A stretch of DNA of 64,000 nt, taken from Simmondsia chinensis (taxonomy: Eukaryota > Streptophyta > Magnoliopsida > Caryophyllales > Simmondsiaceae). Position numbers and translations under genes: made by a program. Positions 34,601 to 45,807 of this stretch are shown here, one piece after another; positions within the stretch are counted from its first letter, which is position 1, and every line of letters begins with the position of its first letter. The stretch spans positions 2,921,501 to 2,985,500 of the forward strand of contig JAGTTD010000018.1 in the NCBI GenBank assembly GCA_018398585.1, written 5' to 3'. Under the pieces are notes generated by a model. It was not told where the DNA came from and did not search any database. It saw only the letters and a program-made list of their open reading frames with translations.

Positions 34601-37600
34601 GAGATATAACTTGAGCTTACTGACTGATCTTAATGACCTCTGAGTTAACTTATGCATGTTTGATATTGTTTTCTATTTGCAGCTTTTTGTTTTTAAGAAA
34701 CTAAAAACCGTATTTTGGAAAGGGTTCTTCCTGTTTTTGGCTTTTTGTTTCAAGGTTTTTTTTCCTGGTTTCTGTGAAAATTGAATAAGAAACCAAAAAC
34801 AAGAAAAAAGTCGTTTTAAAACCTGGTTTTGTTTTCTTAAAATGTCAAAAAATTACAAATAGAAAACGATACCAAATAGGCCTTTAGAATTTATGTGCTA
34901 AATCATTCGATTTGTTCTGGTTCCAAGCTTCTTTTACAGTGATGCTGATAAAGTTGGATGCCTCCTTGTTCTATAAAGTAAATAATTTGCTCCACAATTG
35001 ATGAATTTGGAAGTTGGAACTTCGTTTCAAAGTAAAACTTTCTAGTTTCTACCCAACTTATTTTCCACCCAGAATCCAAGAAATGTTGTACATTATAGGA
35101 CTGGTTATTTTCATTACATAATCTAAAACTTTCTAATACTAGAATGGCAAAACAGGCTTTAGAGGTGGTTGATATGGATCGGAAAACAAAAATGGTTGCC
35201 GAGCTTGATGGTTCTGTCATAAAATGTGTTCGTGATCAGAACGGCAATCATGTCATTCAGAAGTGTATCGAGTGTGTTCCTGAAAGTAAAATCCGATTCA
35301 TAATTTCTGCATTCTTTGGTCAAGTTGTTGCACTTTCAACCCACCCTTATGGCTGCCGTGTAATTCAGGTCTGAGATTTTGTCTATTTTATAGTGTTATT
35401 TACACTGTTGGTCCCTGATTTTTATAATTTTGTTAAATTGATCATTTATCTTCCTTTTTTGTTCAAAATGGTCTCAAATGTTTGTAAATTTGTTCAAAGT
35501 AATCCCTCATCATTTTTTTTAAATAGTCTCTCACGTTTTATTTCATGACAAAATTAAATCTCTCATCTTTTAACTTTTACACCAAACAGGGTACCAAAAC
35601 GCAAGCACCGGATCCCATTAGAACTCCGAAGTTAAGCATGCTTGGGCGAGAGTAGTACTAGGATGAGTGACCTCCTGGGAAGTCCTCATCCCTCAGGTTG
35701 TGGGTACTCGAAAACAGTCTCTTTTCAGGGTAGCACTCTGAAGGGGGAAGGCTGCGTACATCCACCCCCCCAGACCCAGCTTAGGCGGGAGCCCTTGGGG
35801 CACTGGGAATGTTGCTTGCTATCTTTTAACTTTTACCTAGCGTTGGTCACCAAATGGAGGACCGATTTTGTAATGAGGTAAAACACGAGGGATTATTTTA
35901 TATAAAGAAAGAGATGAGAGACGAACTTGGAAAATTTACAAATATTAGAAACTGTTTTGAACAAAGGAAAATATAAGTGACTAATTTGAACAAACAAACA
36001 TTAGGGACCAATAATGTAAATAGTATTTGTTTACATTTTTGTATTTCTTGGCGAAGTTGCTAATCTTGATACCCGACCACCTTCAATGAAACAGCGAGTT
36101 TTGGAGCATTGTCATGACCCAGATACACAGAAGATCATCATGGATGAAATTATGCAGTCTGTGTGCATACTGGCACAAGACCAATATGGCAATTATGTTA
36201 TTCAGGTACTCTGGTTTTCTTTACTACACTTTACTATGTTTCTCTGCACATCCAACAATTAGTTCTTAGCAACATCATTAAAACAACAACAAACTCAGTG
36301 TCTCAAGGACTCCCGCATAAGCAAGGTCTTTTGGGGAGGGGCGTATGCAGCCTTACCCCTTTAGGGTGTTACCACAAAAGGAGGCCGTGTCCGAGGACTC
36401 CCAACCTGGAAAGTATGGAAAAAAAACATATAAAAAATGCCAGCACATAAGAGGCATAAAGCATTAAGTAAAAGGCATAGAGCATGAGGTATGAGGCATG
36501 AAGCATGAAGCATGAAGCAGCGATAGCAATAAAGCAACAAAGCGATAGAACAACGTGCAACCACACACAATCATAGCAAATAAAATCACACAAGTATATC
36601 TATAAGCCTATTGGCACTAGTACTATCTGAGATGCGCTCCTCACTCCTGAACTGCTATATCGGCTACACTTATGCTAGCCCTCCATTCCGCTCTATCTAG
36701 GGCCATCTCCTCATTTGGGTTGAGGTGGGTGAGGTCATATCGAATTATCTCCATCCAACTCTTCTTTGGCCTGCCCCTCCCTCTCCTCTCATCTGTAGTA
36801 TGGAGTTGTTCACATCTCCTGATAGGGGCAGTGGTTGGTCTCCTCCTAACATGCACAAACCACCGCAACGTTGCTCCGTCAACTTATCCTCTATTGGGGC
36901 CATGCTGAATTTGCTTTTTATAATATCATTTATGATCTTATCCTTTGATGTGTCTCCACACATCCACCGCAACATCCGCATCTCCACCACCTTCAACTTC
37001 AGTGTATGCTGCTGTTTGACGGGCCAACACTCCGCTCCGTATGGCATAACCGGTCTCGCTACCATCTTGTAGTATTTTCCTTTTAACTTTAGCTGGAACT
37101 TTCTATCGCATAGTACCACAGAAGCCAACCTTAATTTATGCCAACCTACTCTAATTCGGTTGTTGACATCCTCATCCACTTCACTGTCCTGCTGTACCAT
37201 GGAGCCCAGATACTTAAAACAAACTTTTTTTGGTATGCACTCTGATCCAACCTTGACGTCTTTTATCCTTGACCCGATTGAGGTGGAGAACTTGAGTTCG
37301 ATATACTCAGTCTTGGATCTACTAAGTCGTAAGCCTTTCGGTTCCAAGGCCATTCTCCAACGTTCCAGCTTTTTATTCACCTCTTATCTAGATTCCCCCA
37401 CTAGAACTATATCATCCGCGAAAAGTATGCATCAAGGCACACCCCTTTGGATGTGCCTACTTAGCTCGTCCTTAAACAGAATGAACAAGAAGGGGCTCAA
37501 GGCCGATCCTTAGTGTACCCCAGCTGTAATGGGAAAAGCGTCTGTCTCCCCTCCCGCTATACGCACATTGGATAGTGTGTCCTCGTACATGTCTTTGGTG

Positions 37601-40600
37601 GCTCGGATATAGTACTGGGGAGTGCCTTTCTTCTCCAGAACCTTCCATAAGACATCTTTTGGCACGCTATCATATGCCTTCTCTAAATCAATGAAGATCA
37701 TATGCAAATCCTTTTGTCTGTGTCTGTAGTACTCTATCGTCCGCCTTAAGAGATGGATGGCTTCTATTGTCGATCTACCGGGCATAAATCCGAATTGGTT
37801 CTCTGACACCCCTGTTTGTTCTCATAGCCTTCTTTTTATGACCCGCTTAGCTTCTGAGTGTGACTCATTAGCTTAATTCCCCTATAGTTTGCACAGCTTT
37901 GGATGTTGCCTTTATTCTTGTAGATCAGAATTAAGGTGCTCTTTCTCCACTTGTCAGGCATCTTCTTATCTCGAAGAATTCGATTGAATAGTTTGGTCAA
38001 CCAACTGAAGCCCATCTCTCCGAGGCATTTCCAAGCCTTAATGGGTTTTCCATCTGGACCAACTGTTTTGCCCCTGCCCATCTTTTTCAAGGCTTCCATG
38101 ATTCTTCAGGTCTAATATGCCTACAGTAGCAATGATTCTGATGATCCTCAGATGTTTCTAGCTCTCCTAGGGATACGTCTCTATCCCCTTGCTCGTTGAG
38201 CAAATCGTGGAAGTAGGCTTTCCACCTATCTTCAATTAGTTGCTCGTCCACAAGCACTTGTCCATCGTCTCCCTTAATGCACTTTACTTGATCAAGGTCC
38301 TTGGTCCCCCTCTCTCTTGCTTTTGCTATTTTATATAGATCCCTAGCTCCCCCCTCCGTATCCAGCCTTTTGTAAAAATCCTCGTATGCTTTGGCCTGTG
38401 CTTATCTAACTGCAATCTTCGCTTCCTTCTTGGCCTTTCTATACTCTTTTTTCTTGTCATCATCTCCACTCCGATCCCACTCCTTGAAACAGTCTAGCTT
38501 GGCCTTAATCTTCTCTTGGACCTCTCTGCACCACCACCAAGACTCTGTGGTGCGGTGGCCCGCCCTTTTACACACCTAGGACTTCTCGTGCCAAGCCTCT
38601 GATCTTCTGGGCTAGTTGGTTCCAAATGTTGTTTATATTGCCCACCAAATCCCAGCTTATCTCGCACTCTACTCTTTCCTTAAAGGTTTGATACTTGTCC
38701 CCTTTTAAGTCCTTCCAACGAGTGCGTGGCTGCTTCGGTTTCCTAGTTTGTATTGGCCCTTTTCTTGGCCTTAACATCGGCACATAATACCCTGTCTGTG
38801 TAGATAGGTCTTCCTCGAGGATAACCTTGGTACGTAGTCAATCTGAGTCCTTGCTCCACCGCTTTGATACGTGATGATGTGCTCATCATGTTTTCTGAAG
38901 AAGGTGTTGGCAACTGTTAGCTCATAAGTGACAACAAAGTCGAAAAGAGCTTTACCCTCAACGTTCATGGTTCCAGAATCAAAGCTTCCATGGTGGATGC
39001 ATAGCCATTTGTGGTCGCTCCCACATGCCCATTGAAATCACCACCATTCACTACTTGTTTGCTTTGAGGTATGCCTTGCATCATTAAGTCTAAGTCCTCC
39101 CAGAATCTGGCCTTTTTCTGTTCTGTTAACCTAGTCTGTGGTGCATATACACTTATAACGTTCATTATCTCTCCATCTAAAACCAACTTGATGCCGATGA
39201 TCCTATCACTAATCCTAGTCACTCCCACTACTTTGTCCTTAAGATTGCTATCTATAATAATGCCCTCTCCATTCCTCCCTCTGGCTTTGCCCGCATACCA
39301 CAATTTATATCCTAGTATATCCCTAGCTTTTGTGACCACCTATTTAGTCTCTCTTAGCAACATCATTGTTGATAAAAAATATTATACGTGGTGCACCAAT
39401 GGTGAAAATGGGTGGAAAAGGTTAATATCAGGTACTGCCGATTACTAGATACATGTAGGATGCCATGAGCGAAGTCAAAGGAAAATGAAATTGGTGAGTA
39501 TAGTCCACCCTTGGACTAGATCATCAATACTAGAAGAGCTTTGAGAATCCTTATGTTACAATCATCTACACACGAGAACCAAGCCATTCAGCTTATGCTT
39601 CTCGCCGTTTAATACCGAGTTCCTTATCCAAATCCTGAATGTCGGATAGGTTATGAAAACCCATATATCCCTACATCGCATGCAAAACATGTGACATTAG
39701 CCTTATAAATATCCCCATTATGTCACCATAAAGCACCACGAAAACACACCTCTAGAGCCCCAAATTTCCCAAATTCCTTGGTTCGGCTATTCACATGAAC
39801 TTGAGTCTAGCTCTCCTAATTCAAGTTACTTTTTTGAAAACAATTACTAAAGAGTTCTATTATGGGAAAATTTGAAATGGCCATCCCAAATATATGATAT
39901 TGTGTGGCTTCGCATGTTTCTTGTGTTTATCTTATGCATTGATGAAATGATCTCCGATACAATGTATGTATTTGTTTTGAATTTGCATAGCATGTCATCC
40001 AACATGGGAAACCACAAGAAAGATCGGCTATCATTAGAAAGCTTGCTGGGCAAATAGTAAAGATGAGCCAACAGAAGTTTGCTTCAAATGTTGTCGAGAA
40101 GTCATTGACTTACGGTGGTCCTGAAGAGCGCCAACTTTTGGTGAATGAAATCCTCGGCACCACTGACGAAAATGAGCCCTTGCAGGTAATAGTAATACTT
40201 ACTGAGGCATGTTCATTTCGCGCAAATTTTTTTTGTTTTCTGTCTTTAAAAGCAGCATACAACATATCCAGTGCCCCAACGGTTCCCACCTAAGCAGGGT
40301 CGGGGGAGGGGGGTGGATGTACACAGCTTTCCCCCTTCAGGGTATTACCCCTGAAGAGATGCTGTTTCCGAGTGCCCCCAACTTGAGGGTGAGGGCTTCC
40401 CAGGAAGTCACCCATCTGGTACTGCTCTCGTCCAAGTACGCTTAACTTCGGATTTCCAATGGGATCCGGTGTGTTGGTACCCTCTTTTGTTTTTGTTTTC
40501 TGTCTCTACTTTTCCAAATCTTTTTCATGGAAAACAAAAAAAAAAAAAAAAAAAATGAACGCGGCTTGAAAAATTTAGAGAACAATGTAAAACAAACTTG

Positions 40601-43600
40601 TTAATTATAAAGGAAAAGTTGAAAAACAATGGTATGGATTTTTCAACTTTTAGGCGCGTTTGTTTTGACTGAAAATATTTAGGCCCAATTTCATTGTTTC
40701 TTTTCAAAACTTAATAGCGACAACCCCAAACATGTAAAATGTTAGGAGAGGAAAACGTTTTTTGTTGTAATTTCATATTATATGCTTCACTTTAACCTTA
40801 ACTTGGGTAAGTGGAAACCTCATATAAATTTATAGAATGAAACTAATTCTTTAGTTAAAAAGACAAATTTCTGAGGAAAAAAATTATGTTAAATAAAGTA
40901 CAATTTAATGAAATTAAGTTTTCCATAGGAAAGACGTTGAACGAAATTGAGCCTTAGTACAAAGAAAAGAAATCGTGTTTTCTTAAAAGAAAAAAAGGAA
41001 AAAGTGGATCTTTTGAACTCATTTTTCAAGAGCGTGTAGAGGTTTGAACACCTGTCTGAATACAGTTCTATTCACGAAGTAAAGGTGGCCACGGGCCGAG
41101 CTGGGCCGGGTTCGGGTGCCCCCCCCTCTTTAAGATATATATATATATAATTAAAGTATTATACTACAATATATATATATATATATATACACGAAATAAA
41201 TTATAAAATAAGTTAAAATGTCCAAATAATCCCTCAAATTGCCATAAAATGGGTTGGGAGGCCCTAGCCCTAGGCCCGGCCAGAAATCGGGCCGGGCTTG
41301 GCCGGGTCAGGTTTCGGGCCGACCCGGTCCATTGGCCACCTCTATCACGAAGTGACTACTCTTGGCATTTCCACTAAATTTTACCCCTTTTCGTTGGGCT
41401 AGAAGATCTTCTCCTTTCATGCTCTATAATGGATGTATGTCGACCAACCATTGATATTGGATGTTCCATTAGCTCATTTTCATTTTATATGTTAGATTTT
41501 AGGGCACCAACACGCCGTCACCGGATCCCATTAGAACTCCGAAGTTAAGCGTGCTTGGGCGAGAGTAGTACCAGGATGGGTGACCTCCTGGGAAGTCCTC
41601 ACCCTCAGGTTGGGGGCACTGGGAAACAGCCTCTCTTCAGGTTAACACCCTGAGGGGGAAGGCTGCGTACATCCCCCCCCCCCCCCCCCCCGACCCTGCG
41701 TAGGCGGGAGCCCTTGAGGCACTAGGTATGTTCCTTTATGTTAGATTTTAGGGCAAATTAACAAGACACCGCTGAACTTTTTTACTAAATACAAGAAACT
41801 CTCTGCACTTTTAATTATACACGCCACACTCCCCGAACTTTGCAATTAATCGCAACTCACTCCCCGCACTTTTAATTTTATCAAATAGCCCCCTCCAACT
41901 GTTGTTTTTATACGCAATTCACCCTTTGAACTTTGTTATTAACTAGGAAGCACGGATACAAATAATGTTGCTTCCTAGTTAATTTAGTGGTTGTTATAGC
42001 ATAACTTGAATGGTTTAAGAGCTGTTACATAGTAGGAGGCTATAAAATCGGTGCCTGTTATGTCTATATTGAAGTGTGCTTGATGAGAAAAAGAAAAGTA
42101 GGAAAAATGCTCTTATACCATCTTTGTTGTAGTGAAATGTTTGTGCTCCGCTCCCTATATGTGACTTAAAGCCGAACCACGTAAATTCTGACATTCTGGC
42201 TGTTCCCTCCCATCTCCTTTCTTGTGTGTGCCCTAACACGATTTGGGTTTGCGGTGTGTACTAACATGTGCCATAAATTGCAGGCTATGATGAAAGACCA
42301 ATTCGGCAACTATGTGGTGCAAAAGGTACTTGAGACATGCGACGAGCAAAGCCGAGAGTTAGTTCTCTCGCGTATCAAGGTCCATTTGAGTGCTTTGAAG
42401 AGGTTCACTTATGGCAAGCACATTGTTTCTCGGGTTGAGAAGCTCCTTACTGCTGGAGGTGAGAGATTGTCCTTTTAAATTGTCTGGAAAAATCATAAAT
42501 AAGCACAATGGAAGTACAAGTCAACATAGAAAACAACATACAAAAATGCAATAATATATGTGCAAACCTTCACTTAATTAAAGGGAAAAACCCTATGGAT
42601 GATTCAACATCGAATTATAACCGAAAACCCATTCACCTGACAAAAATGTAACTTTTGCACGGGAAAACTATAAACCTTCGTACATGAAACTTTTGGATGG
42701 AAAAGTTGCAAACCATCAATTAGAAAGCTTGAGTATGACTCTCTTCACGCTTAGTTCACACAAGCACGCATCCCAAACATATGGACACTCTCAATCTGAA
42801 CATTCACAATCAATTTTCTCGTTCTCTCCCTGCTGAAGGTTCCACTTAGGCACCCCTTTACTATTATACCTATGCGGTCTTAACTTTTTCTTCTCTATCT
42901 CGTTTTTTTTTTTTCACTTTCTCTTTCCCCTTTTTGTTTTCATTTTCCTCTCTTAATTCTCGCTTTTCATTTCATTTTTCACGTATTAATAAAACACAAC
43001 AGTAGTTGTCATCTTAGAAACAATCTCTTCATAAAGTGGGAATCGGGATGGCGATTTCATCCAAATCCTCAACATGTCCCTACAATCTAATCCTTTTCTT
43101 ATGGGTTTCAAGTTAAAATGGCGAGGTGGTTTTAAATGAATTTGAATTGGATATCCATAATTGGGTTATGGATTGGGTTCAATTACGATTAAGTCAAGTC
43201 TGATCCAATGTATAAAAAGGCGCAAGACGCACTGAGGCGATAGGGGGTCCTAATGCCTAGGCGCAAGGCGCAAGGCGAAGGCATGCGCCTTAGCGAAGTG
43301 TGGCTCACAGTATCGTAATTTGCATTCATATTCTATATTTATAAAATATTTTATGAACATAAGCTAAAAAATTAATTAATTATGTAATATAACAGCTCTA
43401 ATTAAAAATCTATATAGTGCTTAAGAAAAATACTGCTAAAAGATATTGATATTCATCAAAAAGCGCTGTATTATACATATCAACATAAGCTTTTTTACAA
43501 AAATTGTAAATATATCAATATAAACTTTTTTACAAAAATTATGTAACACAATAAAAACACACATAATATAATAATATGTTAAATTTAAGGCAAAATATAC

Positions 43601-44034
43601 TAAAAAAACAAAAGGCGCGCCTCAGAGCCTCACTGAAGTCGCCTCGCCTGAGGCTTGTGAGGCGATGAGGTGCGCCTCAACTCCTAGGCGCGCTTTTTTA
43701 TACACTGGTCTGATCCACCATCCGACCTTGTTCTCTCTGGCCTGCTCTCTAGACTCGGTTTTCCCTTAGTGAAGTAGAATATTTCCCCATTTATAGAGGG
43801 CAAAGTCAATTTTTCCTCACGGAGGAAAACATTTTCCATGTTTGTTGTTATGAAGTTATGTAAAGAACTGAGACATAGAAGTTTTTCCGTCAAAACAAAA
43901 GGAACCTACATATATCTAACTCTTCCGTGCCCCATCTCGATACGAGCTTTATGCACTAGACTGTCCTGTTTTTTCTCCGAATTTTCACAAGTTCTGGTTA
44001 TTTCTTTGCAGAGAGGCGAGCAGTAACCTCATAA
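28680..44034 (+). CDS. Pumilio-family RNA-binding protein (APUM4-like), ten coding exons
   Basis: Exons: 28680-29384, 30308-31139, 31568-32123, 32216-32357, 33337-33444, 35156-35368, 36095-36205, 39991-40185, 42284-42458, 44012-44034; all GT..AG, phases agree, 3060 nt (about 1019 aa). The N-terminal half is low-complexity with the NABP-like start [20 protein letters not shown] and RSGSAPPT. The C-terminal PUF domain (exons 3-9) has eight repeats with triplets SR..Q, NY..Q, CR..Q, NH..Q, CR..Q, NY..Q, SN..E, NY..Q, plus a ninth half-repeat ([11 protein letters not shown]). PUF proteins bind 3' UTRs and repress or decay mRNAs in the cytoplasm. The last exon of 23 nt gives the conserved AGERR ending; reading through exon 9 would instead add ERLSF and stop. 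The introns hold a LINE, SINEs and MITEs. Confidence 0.93.
29385..30307 (+). other. Pumilio intron 1
   Basis: No mobile element recognised. A near-duplicate motif, TTTTGGCTAAAG with ATTTGATGC, occurs at 30145 and 30219, just before the acceptor. Confidence 0.45.
32487..33043. mobile_element. GGGTACGGG-type hAT MITE, worn (Pumilio intron 4)
   Basis: Ends TAGGGATGACAATGGACGG and CCTGCCCAACTGCCATCTTTA are imperfect inverted repeats of the same family as 26222 and 54390. No TSD is left, so it is older. Confidence 0.8.
33445..35155 (+). other. Pumilio intron 5
   Basis: 1.7 kb of intronic DNA. It contains a (GA)n stretch at 33774-33784 and a weak mirror repeat of GTTTCTTAAAA/GAAACTAAAAAC near 34690-34870. 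No element boundary or exon recognised. Confidence 0.4.
35385..36035. repeat. Fold-back MITE split by a 5S-SINE (Pumilio intron 6)
   Basis: GTTATTTACACTGTTGGTCC at the left pairs with GGGACCAATAATGTAAATAG at the right; long arms continue (GTTCAAAATGGTCTC against GAAACTGTTTTGAAC). The SINE 35581-35820 sits near the centre. Confidence 0.7.
35581..35820 (+). mobile_element. 5S-SINE, subfamily A, 16-bp perfect TSD
   Basis: TSD ATCTTTTAACTTTTAC at 35565-35580 and 35821-35836 fixes both ends: ACCAAACAGGGTACCAAAAC at the 5' end and GGGAATGTTGCTTGCT at the 3' end, 240 bp. The head keeps AAGTTAAGCATGCTTGGGCG and GATGAGTGACCTCCTGGG of 5S rRNA. There is no poly(A) tail. Confidence 0.93.
36280..39351 (-). 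mobile_element. RTE-type LINE, 3.07 kb, 5'-truncated, 16-bp TSD
   Basis: Perfect TSD TCTTAGCAACATCATT at 36264-36279 and 39352-39367. Inside, on the minus strand: endonuclease, reverse transcriptase, C-terminal region, a 3' UTR with TGCTTCATGC-type repeats (36430-36530), then the SINE-like tail (36408 down to 36280: CCAGGTTGGGAGTCCTCGG ... AAGGCTGCATACGCCCC ... TTGTTGTTGTTTTA). It lies antisense in Pumilio intron 7. Confidence 0.93.
36641..39339 (-). pseudogene. RTE LINE endonuclease/reverse transcriptase, broken
   Basis: Endonuclease blocks [21 protein letters not shown] (38965-39339) and [10 protein letters not shown] (38771-38968); the N-terminal part is lost. RT blocks: [14 protein letters not shown] (37836-38099), [11 protein letters not shown] and [20 protein letters not shown] (37510-37809), an LFADDIV site around 37404-37424, then [17 protein letters not shown] and [10 protein letters not shown] (36641-37380). 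At least five frame breaks. The order and motifs match the plant RTE clade (often mis-named craniofacial development protein 2-like). Confidence 0.9.
40246..40489 (-). mobile_element. 5S-SINE, subfamily B, 16-bp TSD (Pumilio intron 8)
   Basis: Perfect TSD TTTTTGTTTTCTGTCT at 40230-40245 and 40490-40505. On the minus strand it starts AAGAGGGTACCAACACACCGG, has the B-type junction CCCTCACCCTCAAGTTGGGG then GCACTCGGAAACAGC, and ends GGCACTGGATATGTTGTATG. Confidence 0.92.
40640..40960. mobile_element. Tourist-like MITE fragment (Pumilio intron 8)
   Basis: GCGCGTTTGTTTTGACTGAA at the left and GTTGAACGAAATTGAGCC at the right are imperfect inverted ends; the interior has GGAAAACG/TTTTCC mirror words. 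Related to 12672-13022. Confidence 0.5.
41080..41344. mobile_element. 265-bp hAT MITE related to the 17370 element, perfect TSD
   Basis: TAAAGGTGGCCACGGGCC and ATTGGCCACCTCTA are inverted ends; TSD TCACGAAG at 41072-41079 and 41345-41352. GGGCCGGG-rich arms enclose an AT-rich centre with (TA)n. The ends match those of the 3-kb hAT element. Confidence 0.92.
41507..41736 (+). mobile_element. 5S-SINE, subfamily B, 19-bp TSD (Pumilio intron 8)
   Basis: Perfect TSD tatgttagattttagggca at 41488-41506 and 41737-41755. It carries GTCACCGGATCCC, AAGTTAAGCGTGCTTGGGCG, GGATGGGTGACCTCCTGG, then GTCCTCACCCTCAGG, GCACTGGGAAACAGC, a C-run of 18, and ends GGCACTAGGTATGTTCCTT. Confidence 0.95.
41756..42240. 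repeat. CTGAACTTT-type dispersed repeat and intron DNA
   Basis: 41756-41955 has several rows of CCCGAACTTTGCAATTAA and CACTTTTAATTTTAT, the same row type as 57340-57500 and, inverted, 59630-59930. The rest is Pumilio intron 8. Confidence 0.5.
42480..43205 (+). other. Pumilio intron 9, left part
   Basis: Intronic DNA, with CT-rich runs at 42880-42960 and no recognised element or exon. Confidence 0.4.
43206..43707. mobile_element. hAT MITE with GGCGCAAGGCGC ends, perfect TSD (Pumilio intron 9)
   Basis: CAATGTATAAAAAGGCGC and GCGCGCTTTTTTATACACTG are inverted ends; TSD GTCTGATC at 43198-43205 and 43708-43715. GC-rich GAGGCG/CGCCTC subterminal repeats enclose an AT-rich centre. Confidence 0.9.
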
Positions 44035-45238
44035 ATTTAGGGACAAATCCACAAGCAAATAACATCGCCGTTGTACAGCTTGTTCTCTTGGTGGGTTTTT
44101 CAGCAGAGCTCTAGATGGCTGTAAATAATTTCAGGTTTGCTTGTTATCTCTTTAAAATCTTTGAGGACAGTAGACCAGGAAAAAAATGAATAATAAATAA
44201 AAAAGGATAACGTGTTTTATAAATACATTAGCGTGGCAACGTGTTTTGAAAAAAGAATAAAGACATTTATAGAACTTCCCGTCGTCCAAAAAGCTGAAAT
44301 TTTGGCGTCTCCGTCGGTTTTCTGATGATGACTGAAGTCATATTAGTGCTGCTCTTATTCTTTCTCAAAACGTGTATCCTGTTTTTAGTAGGTGACAAAA
44401 TACTTCGACAGGACATAGTATTTCAGAAAATGACCAAAAACGGCATAACGTTTATTGCATACCCAAGAAGAGCAACATATTTTGGAAAATAATCAAAAAG
44501 AAATACATGTTCTAGAAAAATACCAATGATGTTAACTTCATCAATAGATGCCATGTCATCTACCAGGCTATCTTTCTGATAACGAAGTCATCATTCCAGT
44601 CACCTATGACGCAGTCGATGCTCCTCTTGATCTTTTTTCTCAAAACACGTTGTACTTCTCACGTGTATAACAAGCATAAATGCCCTTCTTGATCGTTTTC
44701 TCAAACATTATGCCCGTCTGAAGTATTTTAACTTATATATATATATATATATATATATTTAAAACATGTCATTATTGTTTAATGTATATTCTAATTTTTG
44801 AAAATGAGGGCAGAGAGAGTCAATTTTATTTTTTAGAGAGGAGTAGGTATTCATTGTCAGTAAAATATAATATTATGAATTTTCCAGTTTTGTATTTGTT
44901 TGAACGCAGCCATGAAGGTGTATAGTTGGCTTTCTTATCATTTTTCCCCCTTTTGGAATGATCTGTTTTAGATATCTAAAACCCGCACTTAAGATATCAT
45001 TTAACATTGTTTGCCCGAAAGGTTCCTGTACTTTGTTCATTATGTACATGACAAATTAGATATTTTGACACTACTACACAATTTGAAATTGGATGCTATG
45101 TGCGTAACTGTTACTGTTAGGTAAAGGTTTAGTAATAGTTTTGTCTCCGAATGTAGCAATAGGCCCAAGTTTGTTAGTAAAATTTGAGTACAAGTAAATA
45201 TTTTGAACACGTGTCTGTACTTTTACAATTAAAAAGGC
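44035..45238 (+). other. Pumilio 3' UTR and downstream DNA
   Basis: The first 130 bases or so look like 3' UTR. From about 44200 to 44720 there is a repeat with GAAAATGACCAAAAACG and CTTCTCACGTG words that recurs near 56560-56700. (TA)n lies at 44733-44758. No further gene. Confidence 0.45.
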
Positions 45239-45254
45239 ATTTAAGTATGTCAAT

Positions 45255-45498
45255 GCAACATAGCAACATTCCCAGTGCCCCAAGGGCTCCCGCCTAAGCA
45301 AGGTCTTGGGGGAAGGGTTGATGTACGCAGCCTTTCTCCTTTAGGGTGCTACCTTGAAGAGAGGCTATTTTCGAGAACCCCTAACCTGAGGGGTGCACGA
45401 GGACTTCCCAAGAGGTCACCCATCTTGGTACTACTCTCGTTCAAGCACGCTTAATTTCGAAGTTCTAATGAAATCTGATACTTGCGTGTTTGTACCCT
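45255..45498 (-). mobile_element. 5S-SINE, subfamily A, 16-bp TSD
   Basis: Perfect TSD ATTTAAGTATGTCAAT at 45239-45254 and 45499-45514. On the minus strand it starts AGGGTACAAACACGCAAG, retains the 5S promoter region, and ends GGCACTGGGAATGTTGCTAT. Confidence 0.93.
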
Positions 45499-45807
45499 AT
45501 TTAAGTATGTCAATAATCTGATAAAGTATGTGTTTTCTTAATATTATCTGTATGATAAGATACATGTATTCCTTTCATTTACATTTGAAAGTCAACAAAC
45601 TTTTGATCAAAATATTTAAGTCGAATAATACACATGCCTATCTGATCCTATTTAATTTCTGCCAAGTATTTTTAACAGCGGGACTTACGTGTCTTTTTTT
45701 TTTTTTTTTTTTTTTTTTTCCCTAATAAGCATCATTGCAGAAAAAGAAATTAACCTACCATCGATTTTTCAAAGTAGGTAAGTGGCACAGGAAAAATAAC
45801 ACATAAA

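Noticed and set aside
35581..35720. True 5S rRNA genes (also at 500, 17118, 25520, 40246, 41507, 45255, 45808, 60387)
   Set aside because: The 5S-like part is followed by a fixed unrelated tail, mostly lacks the first 20-25 nt of 5S, has no T-run terminator, and is dispersed between TSDs instead of in a tandem array.
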